The notes under the pieces were generated by a model. The model saw nothing but the letters and a program-made list of their open reading frames with translations. It made no database searches and was not told where the DNA came from. Shown piece after piece: positions 17,785-24,472 of a DNA stretch of 64,000 bases. The stretch's first letter is position 1; each line of letters opens with the position of its first letter. The position numbers and the translations under genes were made by a program. Source of the stretch: Planctomycetales bacterium (GTDB taxonomy: Bacteria; Planctomycetota; Planctomycetia; Isosphaerales; Isosphaeraceae); assembly GCA_027449865.1 (NCBI GenBank), contig DAIDKV010000058.1, forward strand, positions 1-64,000, written 5' to 3'.

Positions 17785-19599
17785 TTAGTGTTCGCGACGT
17801 TCAAGAGCTTCGAGGATGCGGTCCAGTTTCTGCTCGACGGCGTCGAGCCGGGACTCCAGCGATCGGAGCATCGATCGAGTGGGGCCTTGTTCAGGAATTT
17901 GCGGGCTACTGGATGATCGCGGTGGGGTCAGGCGGTGAGGTTGCGACTCGGGCGCCGGCCTCGCTGATTCCGGCCTGGGCCGGTCTGGGGTCGCGGCAGT
18001 GGGATCGATGGCGGGCTCTCCGGTTCGCCCCACGACGAGCCGATCCCCGGGCCTGAGCTGGTAGTTCGTGCTGGGGTCGTCGCCGATCGTGATCGAATCG
18101 ACGTCGATCGGCATTTTTTTCAGCGTCCCGTCCGGCTGCGGGCGATACAGGACCACCCCCTGATGGTTCGCGTCGGGCGCCAGCCCTCCGACATTGTTGA
18201 GCGCGTCCAGCACCGTCTCGTGTCCGGTGATGGGCAATCGGCCGGGAACAGCGACCGCCCCCTGCACATAGTAAACCTTGCTGTTATAAGCGGTGACGTC
18301 CACGAAAATGCGATCGGTATCCTTGAAGTCCTTGATCAGAACCTGCCGCCCTTCCTTGTCATACTTCGGCTCGTTGGTCTCCTCGTCGATCTCGACCAGC
18401 CCGAGTATCTCGTCGTTGACGTACTTGCGAAGGTGCTCGACGATCACGGCCTTCGCCTCCATGATCGTGAGACCGGCGAGGTAGACCTCGCCGTAGAATC
18501 CCAGGCTGATCTTGCCGTCGGGACGGACCAGCCGCTCGCCCGAGATCGGCCGGCCCGGCAGAGCCTCCAGCACCTCGACAAGGATCAGGTCGGGCGGCTC
18601 GATGATGTAATCGGGCATCGTTTGCAACGCGGGCTGGACCTTCTTCGTGGCTGTACTGGGAGCCCGCACCGGATCGCGGTGAATCGCCCTGGCTCGCGGC
18701 GCGGGGCGTTGCTTCGCGGCCTGCGGTGCCGCCAGGATCACCCCGGCGGCCCCGGAACCGATCAGCATCAGACACAAGGCGGTTGTTTTCAGTTTCATGA
18801 CAAGCATTCCCTTCAACGTTTTATGAACCAGGAAAGCCACCGGCGCCGACGCGGCGACGGTTGTTGCAAGATTCCCCCCGGCCGCGGCCTGGGCCGCCGC
18901 GGTGACCCACGCCGAGGGCACGGCGACCGTCGGCGGGACGATCGCGGCAAGGTCGAGCCCGCTCGCCGACGCGACGACCATCGGCGCGATTCCCCGGCGG
19001 GTCAATCGTCGATGCAGGAGGTCGCGAGCCCGGGCGATCCGGCTCCGGATCGTCCCGAGAGGACAACCCAGTTGCGCCGCCGCTTGCTCGTGGGTGAGAC
19101 CCTCCCAGTAGCAGAGCACCACCGCCGTCCGGTATTTCTCCGGGAGGCGGTCGACCTCCTCCTGCACGATCGGGGCGAGGGCTTCGCGATCGATCGCGTC
19201 GGTGTGATTGGGCTCAACCGCCTCGACCACCCGGAGCGCAGCGAGCCCCTCGATCTTCCGCCGACGTGCCGACTCGACCCGCGCCCGCGCCGAGACCCGG
19301 CACGCGACGCCGTAGAGCCAGCCGCCGAGTGAATCGAGCTTCCCCAGCGCCCCGGCCCGACGGACCAGGACGAGAAACGTCGCCTGAAACGCGTCGTGGG
19401 CGTCGTCGGCACCGAGCCCCGCCCCCCGGCAAACCCGAGCGACCATCGGACCGTGCCGACGGACCAGTACCTCGAACGCCGACGCATCTCGATGATCGGC
19501 GAACCGGTCGAGTAACTGACGATCGGTGAGCCCGATCGCGGTCCCCTCGCCGAACAGGATCTGCATCTCTCGCGTGGCGGCAAACGGTTTCGCGGCCAT
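17785..19599 (-). CDS. ECF sigma factor fused to a Wza-like polysaccharide export protein
   Basis: The 604-residue ORF combines two normally separate proteins. Residues about 15-190 are a complete ECF sigma factor (FEVLVRRHGPMVARVC, HDAFQATFLVLVRR, LGGWLYGVACRVSARAR, then LPEKYRTAVVLCYWEGLT and the helix-turn-helix HEQAAAQLGCPLGTIRSRI). An Ala-rich linker reaches a signal-peptide-like segment at about 268-291 (MKLKTTALCLMLIGSGAAG). After it come Poly_export (from about 332), an SLBB domain (about 440-510) and a short coiled coil at the end. The ATG at 18798 before MKLKTT has AAGGGA upstream, so a separate exported protein may be made from inside the gene. GGGGAG 9 nt upstream supports the main start at 19599. 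Membrane tethering of the sigma domain is an inference. Confidence 0.82.
   Translation of the reverse strand: MAAKPFAATREMQILFGEGTAIGLTDRQLLDRFADHRDASAFEVLVRRHGPMVARVCRGAGLGADDAHDAFQATFLVLVRRAGALGKLDSLGGWLYGVACRVSARARVESARRRKIEGLAALRVVEAVEPNHTDAIDREALAPIVQEEVDRLPEKYRTAVVLCYWEGLTHEQAAAQLGCPLGTIRSRIARARDLLHRRLTRRGIAPMVVASASGLDLAAIVPPTVAVPSAWVTAAAQAAAGGNLATTVAASAPVAFLVHKTLKGMLVMKLKTTALCLMLIGSGAAGVILAAPQAAKQRPAPRARAIHRDPVRAPSTATKKVQPALQTMPDYIIEPPDLILVEVLEALPGRPISGERLVRPDGKISLGFYGEVYLAGLTIMEAKAVIVEHLRKYVNDEILGLVEIDEETNEPKYDKEGRQVLIKDFKDTDRIFVDVTAYNSKVYYVQGAVAVPGRLPITGHETVLDALNNVGGLAPDANHQGVVLYRPQPDGTLKKMPIDVDSITIGDDPSTNYQLRPGDRLVVGRTGEPAIDPTAATPDRPRPESARPAPESQPHRLTPPRSSSSPQIPEQGPTRSMLRSLESRLDAVEQKLDRILEALERREH
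18796..18798 (-). promoter_or_regulatory. Possible internal translation start for the export half of the sigma fusion
   Basis: An in-frame ATG at 18798 begins a textbook signal peptide (MKLKTTALCLMLIGSG) inside the fusion gene. It is preceded by GAAGGGAATGCTTGTC, which offers AAGGGA as a ribosome-binding site. Initiation here would give about 337 residues, much like the neighbouring stand-alone export protein. Confidence 0.4.
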
Positions 19600-19847
19600 C
19601 CGGTCCGGCTCCCCTGGTGATCGCCCGATCGCGGTTTCTACAGGGAATGCCGCGAACCGCGTCGAGCTATCCACAATTCTCCGGAGACGGCCGATTCCCG
19701 AGAAGGGCATCAATCGATCGATGGCGACAACAAGGCGGGGTCGCTGCTAGATTCCGTGCGTCAATGACAATACAATTGTGCTTCAGGGAAACCGAATTGG
19801 GAGATGAGCCCACCACCTCTCCACGGTTCTTTTGAGGAACCCTAACG

Positions 19848-20927
19848 ATGACGGCCCTTTCGATCGCGGTTCTCGTTCTGGCCGGCGGGCTGGCAGGCCA
19901 GGCACCCCCGGCGTCGGCGGGTTGGCAGTCGCTGAGCATCGAAAACGGGGCGATGCGGATCCGCTTCCCCGGCGTGCCGGAGAGGAATAGCGCGCCCCTG
20001 GCGAACCCGGAAGGAGCGATCCAGCACACGAGCTATTTCTTCATAAGCGGAGGAACTTACTACGGCGTGCAGCACTTCCGATATCCCCGCGCCTTTCCCG
20101 ATGCGCAGGTTCCGGCGCGGCTCGATGCCGAGAGGAAGGTGTGGCTCCAGCGTCAGGGCCAGGGCCTGATCGATCAGAAGAACCTGGAGATCGACGGGAT
20201 CCAGGGCGGGGAATTCCGGGCCAAGGGGCCTTCGCCGCTCGGCGAAGGAATGGTCATCAGATGGACTCGGTATTTTTTCAAGGGCGTGAATCAATACACA
20301 ATCACGGTGATGTCGCCGCCGGACCAGCCCCTGCCCGACGAGGCCGAGCGGTTCATGGGATCGATCCACTTCCAGCAGGCGGAACCGCAGGTGGCCGCAA
20401 GGGTTCGACCCTCGATGAAAGGGCATCCCGCGACGAGGGGCCGTCCCGGAAACAGCGCCCGAGTACGGGACCACGCCCGGTCCGGTGCCGGCGACAGGGA
20501 CAAGGAAGGCCCGCTGCCGGCCGCCGATACCCCCGAAGCCGCGCTCCGTTCGTTCATGATCGCGCTGATCGCCAACGACGAGCCGGCGCTAAAGGCCCTG
20601 ACGCTGCCAGTCCCCAAACCGTACCTGGCCGAACTCCTCAAGAACATTTCGGTGCCGGCCGACCAGTTTGAGCAGGCTCGGACCTTCTTCTGGACGATGA
20701 AGATCCAGACGCTCCAACCGGGGGATCGCGTCGAGCTGCCGGGTGGCCGGACGACGACGATTCGCCCCACCGAGGTGACGGAGACGGACGCCGTGCTGAT
20801 ACCCGAGGGCGCGCCGCTACCGACGCGATTGCGGAAGGTCCAGGGCCGCTGGCGGGTCGACGCCCGGCCTTTCACCGCCGGCCGCAGGACCGCCGACGAG
20901 GCAAGGAAGAAGGACGAGGGACGCTGA
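19848..20927 (+). CDS. Exported protein of unknown function
   Basis: I do not recognise this 359-residue protein. It has a signal peptide (MTALSIAVLVLAGGLAGQAPPASA) and an N-terminal beta-rich domain to about residue 185 (WQSLSIENGAMRIRFPGVPE, YYGVQHFRYPRAF, FFKGVNQYTITVMSPP). A charged, probably disordered linker follows. The C-terminal domain from about residue 225 (TPEAALRSFMIALIANDEPAL to VQGRWRVDARPF) looks like the NTF2/DUF4878-like fold used in secreted lumenal proteins, which is a weak call. It is divergent from the sigma-export fusion gene 248 bp away and ends 20 bp before the receiver-like gene on the other strand. Confidence 0.65.
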   Translation: MTALSIAVLVLAGGLAGQAPPASAGWQSLSIENGAMRIRFPGVPERNSAPLANPEGAIQHTSYFFISGGTYYGVQHFRYPRAFPDAQVPARLDAERKVWLQRQGQGLIDQKNLEIDGIQGGEFRAKGPSPLGEGMVIRWTRYFFKGVNQYTITVMSPPDQPLPDEAERFMGSIHFQQAEPQVAARVRPSMKGHPATRGRPGNSARVRDHARSGAGDRDKEGPLPAADTPEAALRSFMIALIANDEPALKALTLPVPKPYLAELLKNISVPADQFEQARTFFWTMKIQTLQPGDRVELPGGRTTTIRPTEVTETDAVLIPEGAPLPTRLRKVQGRWRVDARPFTAGRRTADEARKKDEGR

Positions 20928-20947
20928 AGCGGTGCAACCCGCGAGGC

Positions 20948-21351
20948 TCAGAGCCCCAGCATTTCCCGAACGACGGAGCCCCAGTACGCCTCGATCCAGT
21001 GTTCCCGATCGGGGCGACGCGACGATATCGCCAGCCACCAAGCTCGAACTCGCCGATCATCCAGTCCGACCGCGTGCCATTGCTGCTGTGGACAATCACC
21101 GGGCAGGCCGGTGGACGTGAGGCCAGGAACGGGGCGACGTCGATTCCGTCTCCCGGCTCATCCTCACCCTCGGTCGGTTCGAGGTCATGATCGAGGGAGA
21201 TGAGGCGGGCGGAGGACAGCAGAGGCTCGACCTCGCGGATCATCCGGGGCTCGCTCCACGAGACGATCAGCGGGTTCGTCGGCGCGATCACCTGAAGCGT
21301 CGCCGTGAAGCGATCGATCCGCTCGCGGTCGTCTTCCAGCATCAGGATCAT
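20948..21351 (-). pseudogene. Receiver-like protein (cREC type), frameshifted near its 3' end
   Basis: The N-terminal 115 residues are a compact response-regulator-like fold: MILMLEDDRERIDRF with an acidic pocket, LISLDHDLEP, PVIVHSSNGTRSDWM, and GGWRYRRVAPIG. This pattern fits the 'cyclic-phosphate processing receiver' (cREC) family known from comparative genomics; the activity is predicted, not proven. At the GGG at 21004-21006 the frame shifts: one missing base would restore the family-like end EHWIEAYWGSVVREMLGL and a stop at 20948. As written, translation runs on to 20872 with an Arg-rich tail that overlaps the convergent gene. It is the last gene of a four-gene operon. It may be a real lesion or a base-calling error. 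Confidence 0.7.
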
Positions 21352-21372
21352 GTCGACGCCGCGGATCGACGA

Positions 21373-21951
21373 TCAGAACCAGTCGGCGGTCGTCACAGGA
21401 ACCGGCTTCGGCTTCCAGCTTTCCTCAATGAACGCACAGAGTTCCCGGGCCTGCCGGCTCTTCGCCTTGAGCTTGTCGAGGTCGAACGGCCGATCGGCCG
21501 TCCAGTCCCCGATCCTCGCGGCCAGCATTCTGAGGTTATCGCGCTCGATCCTTGCTCGCTCTTCGGAATCCGAGGTTAATTCAGGATGCTGATGGATCTT
21601 CTCATATTCCTCGCGGACATGATCGTCGACCAGGGCCCAGGCCTTCAGTGTGGGTATAGCCAGGGCGAGATGCCAACGGTCGCTCGACGACGGGACGTTG
21701 CTCTCGATCCTTCGTCGACTCTCATCGTCAATCTCGCGGATCCTTTCCGGGTCCTCGCTCCAGGTCTCCAGAACGACCGCGATGGGCCGGTCCGGATTCA
21801 GCAGCAGGAATGTCCAGGCGGAGGCGAGGGTAGAATCTTCCAGGACGTAATTGCCAACTCGGACTTTGTCATTGAATCTCTGGAGAATCGCTGTCAGTAG
21901 ATAATGCTCCTGGCAGATGCCGGCCGTCAGGACAGGAAGCAAATTCGCCAC
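21373..21951 (-). CDS. Unknown protein in a nuclease/receiver operon
   Basis: The 192-residue product has no firm family match. AGGAGG 5 nt upstream of the GTG at 21951 fixes the start. Visible are an N-terminal block (VANLLPVLTAGICQEHYLL), a strand with acidic residues (PIAVVLETWSEDPERI), a helix-rich middle, then LALAIPTLKAWALVDDHV and a charged C-terminal helical region. The IPTLKAWALVDD segment recalls the 'AI.ELEAWLLAD' motif of DUF4276/TOPRIM-like proteins found with nucleases, but the resemblance is weak. It lies 11 bp after the damaged nuclease gene and 21 bp before the receiver-like gene, so it is cotranscribed with both. Confidence 0.6.
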   Translation of the reverse strand: MANLLPVLTAGICQEHYLLTAILQRFNDKVRVGNYVLEDSTLASAWTFLLLNPDRPIAVVLETWSEDPERIREIDDESRRRIESNVPSSSDRWHLALAIPTLKAWALVDDHVREEYEKIHQHPELTSDSEERARIERDNLRMLAARIGDWTADRPFDLDKLKAKSRQARELCAFIEESWKPKPVPVTTADWF

Positions 21952-21962
21952 CGGGACCTCCT

Positions 21963-22592
21963 TCAATCGGCCAGGAGAGCCTCTGGAACCGAGACATCCG
22001 GCCTGCCGGATTTGAGGGCCAGCCGCCATTTCCAACGCACTAATTCGAGCATGTCCAGAGGCCGTTCACGCGTCAATGCCCAGTTCATTTCTGGGACTCG
22101 AAAAAGGAGGATTCGTATTGGCCGCAAATCCTTGATGAGTTCCTCCGCGGCCGGCGAATACTTACTGGCGAAGAACAGACCGAGGGTCCCCTCGGGCCGA
22201 CGACCCACCTGAAGATGAAGTCGTGCGATGGGCTCGAAGGGTATGGCTTTGTTCTCCAGCTTGGTCTGTAGCAGGAACCCTTGCCAGCCCAGGGTCACCA
22301 ATCCGTCGACTTCCTCCTTGGGCCGCTCGTTCGACTCCATCGGCACAGTGAACGGGCCGATGACGTGGTCGGTCGGAGCCGTAACGACCTGTCGAAATGC
22401 CGAGCAGACCCAATGCTCGAACACCCATCCGGCTTGCTGAGGATTGAGGGCTTGCCCCTGGAATCGTCGAGGGAGCTCGGAGCCGTGGTATTCCGGGAAC
22501 AGCTCCCGCCAGGCATTGAGGAGATCCTCGACGCCAGCGGGAGTTCAGAGGCGAATCTGATCGGGAGTGAGGTCCTCGGCCGGGGCTTCCAT
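21963..22592 (-). pseudogene. PD-(D/E)XK restriction-endonuclease-like gene with an in-frame stop codon
   Basis: Read as 209 codons from the ATG at 22592, the gene gives MEAPAEDLTPDQIRL, a TGA at 22547-22545, then family-like sequence in the same frame (WRELFPEYHGSELPRRF, then ALNPQQAGWVFEHWVCSAF). The nuclease core follows: EVDGLVTL with an Asp, then FLLQTKLENK in the place of the usual ExK, and GLFFASKYSPAAEELI. 'NPQQ-G--FE' at the start is the usual N-terminal helix of this restriction-endonuclease family, so the intact gene began upstream of the stop. A GTG at 22424 could start a 153-residue remnant, but it lacks a ribosome-binding site. The first ATG is 4 nt after the histidine kinase stop. 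Confidence 0.7.
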
Positions 22593-22596
22593 CGCC

Positions 22597-23523
22597 TCAC
22601 GCCGCTCCCTGCCGCGGCTCGGCGGCGACCGGCGGGCAGGTCGGGAGGATCAGCGTGAAGGTCGAGCCCTGCCCCAGGCGGCTCTCCGCGCGAAGGCGGC
22701 CGTGGTGCGCCTCGACAATGTCGCGGCAGACCGCCAGGCCAAGACCCGTTCCGCCCTGGCCGGCGGCGTCGGGGGTCGTCTTCGTCGAGTAGAACGGCTC
22801 GAAGATCCGTCGCAGGTCGGCCGCCGCGATCCCAACGCCTGTGTCCGAGACGCTCAGCTCGGCGCGTCGGCCCGTGGCGTCCGTGCCAAGGCGGACACGG
22901 ACCGTCCCCCCCTCGGGCATCGCCTGTCGTGCGTTGATCAGAAGGTTCAAGAGCACCTGCTGGATCTGCGCGGGGTGGACCCGAGCCCAGGGATCGCCCG
23001 TGATCGTGACCTCCAGCCGGACCCGGTGCCTCGAAAGGTCCTTTTCGACCAGCGAGAGAATTTCGCGCACCAGTCGGGTGAGTTCGATCGGCTCGCGGTG
23101 GTCGAGGCTCTCGCCCGGGCGCGAGAGACCCAGAAGACTCCTCGTGATCGTTGCGGCGCGCTGGGCGGCGTCGAGGATTTGCGAGAGAGCCCGCTCGCGA
23201 TAGGCGGGGTCGGGATTGCGCAGGCCGAGCTTCGCATAGCTGAGAATCGGCGTCAGGGCGTTGTTCAGCTCGTGGAAGACCCCGCCAGCCAGGACACCCA
23301 GGCTACTGATCCGCTGCAAGGCGAGAACCTGGCGCCGGAGCGCCTCAATCGCCGCGGCGGCCTCGTCGCCCTCGACCGTCGGGGCCGGCGCGACCGTCGG
23401 GACCGACTCCTTCGCCGACCGCCTGGCCCTCGGCGCGGGGGCCGTGGAACTTGCGGAGGATTCTGGGGCCGTCGACGCCGACGACACGACCGCCGCAGCC
23501 CGTCTCTTCTCCGAGGTCGTCAT
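22597..23523 (-). CDS. Soluble sensor histidine kinase
   Basis: The 308-residue protein starts with a low-complexity Ala/Ser/Pro-rich segment of about 60 residues and has no membrane helix. The phosphoacceptor H-box is GGVFHELNNALTPI with His at about residue 84. The HATPase domain shows every box: NLLINARQAM (N), VSDTGVGI (G1), FEPFYSTK (F) and GTGLGLAV (G2). It therefore looks active and resembles the NtrB/AtoS-like HELNN group. No sensory domain or normal response regulator is adjacent; the only receiver-like gene nearby is the damaged one three genes downstream. Its stop is 4 nt before the nuclease remnant, so it heads that operon. The ATG at 23523 has GGGAGGG about 12 nt upstream. Confidence 0.88.
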   Translation of the reverse strand: MTTSEKRRAAAVVSSASTAPESSASSTAPAPRARRSAKESVPTVAPAPTVEGDEAAAAIEALRRQVLALQRISSLGVLAGGVFHELNNALTPILSYAKLGLRNPDPAYRERALSQILDAAQRAATITRSLLGLSRPGESLDHREPIELTRLVREILSLVEKDLSRHRVRLEVTITGDPWARVHPAQIQQVLLNLLINARQAMPEGGTVRVRLGTDATGRRAELSVSDTGVGIAAADLRRIFEPFYSTKTTPDAAGQGGTGLGLAVCRDIVEAHHGRLRAESRLGQGSTFTLILPTCPPVAAEPRQGAA

Positions 23524-23818
23524 CACTTGCGTAGCCCTCCCTGGCGCGTCGTCCACGATCGACCCAGACCCTGGTTCCCGGAAAGATCATCACCACGTAT
23601 CGGCCGGCTCGTTCGGAAGGATTGAGGCTGTCGCCCCTCCGAAGCGCAGGTCGTGACCGCGGTGCGGGATCCGTTGAGTCGTCGGGCGCCCTCGGAACGG
23701 ATATCATGGAGAAAGGGAAACCGACCGCGTCGACTCGGAAGGATCGTCGTGCGGCCGGTGCCCGGGAAAGCTGCGCGTCAGGGAGAGGATCCACGACCCG
23801 AACCGGAGAGACCGTATC

Positions 23819-24472
23819 ATGTCCGAGCCGATCTCACGCCGATCGTTTAGCTCGATGACCGCGGGGGCCGTGGTGGGCTCTGCTGGAGCCGCTGGAGCCG
23901 CCGAGGATACACCGAAGACGGCCTCGCCGACTTCCGCCGGCCCGGTCGAATCGCCGTTCACCCGCGACTATCCCGCCCCCTCCTTCCGGCCCTCGTGGAA
24001 AAAACAACAGGTCAATCGCCTGATGGCGCAGGATTTCGTGATCTTCGCTCATTCCGACCTGGAAATGACGAGGAAACTCCTCGACCGCGAGCCGGCGCTC
24101 CTCAACGCGGCCATCGACTGGGGCGGTGGCGACTGGGAGACTGGCCTCGGCGGTGCCTCGCACATGGGCCGGCGCGATATCGTCTCGTTGCTCCTGGAGC
24201 GAGGCGCCCGGATCGACCTCTTTTGCGCCGCGATGCTGGGACGACTCGATGCCGTGAAATCGTTCCTGACGCTCGAGCCCCGGCTGATCGACGCCCGGGG
24301 CCCGCACGGCTTCACCCTCCACTTCCACGCGCAGGTTGGTGGGAAGGAGGCCGAGCCGGTTCTGGCCTACCTGCAATCGGTGAAGGAGATCAAGCTGGGC
24401 CCGAACCCATTTTTGAAGTCGACTCACGGGGGCGGGGCGAATCCGCATGCGAAGGACGGCTCGGCGAAGTGA
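23819..24472 (+). CDS. Exported ankyrin-repeat protein
   Basis: The 217-residue protein opens with a twin-arginine-type signal (SRRSFSSMTAGAVVGSAGAAG). Three or so ankyrin-like repeats follow at about residues 75-165: ARKLLDREPALLNAA-type helices read here as MTRKLLDREPALLNAAID, HMGRRDIVSLLLERGARIDL, and LGRLDAVKSFLTLEPRLIDA. Such proteins mediate protein binding; the ligand is unknown. The C-terminal end is polar and Gly-rich. The gene is divergent from the histidine kinase (295 bp apart), and its last 83 bp overlap the convergent SGNH hydrolase gene. Confidence 0.8.
   Translation: MSEPISRRSFSSMTAGAVVGSAGAAGAAEDTPKTASPTSAGPVESPFTRDYPAPSFRPSWKKQQVNRLMAQDFVIFAHSDLEMTRKLLDREPALLNAAIDWGGGDWETGLGGASHMGRRDIVSLLLERGARIDLFCAAMLGRLDAVKSFLTLEPRLIDARGPHGFTLHFHAQVGGKEAEPVLAYLQSVKEIKLGPNPFLKSTHGGGANPHAKDGSAK

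Noticed and set aside
22545-22547. TGA in the nuclease gene as a selenocysteine codon
   Set aside because: No selenoprotein motif surrounds it, the family has no Cys there, and no SECIS-like hairpin is obvious.
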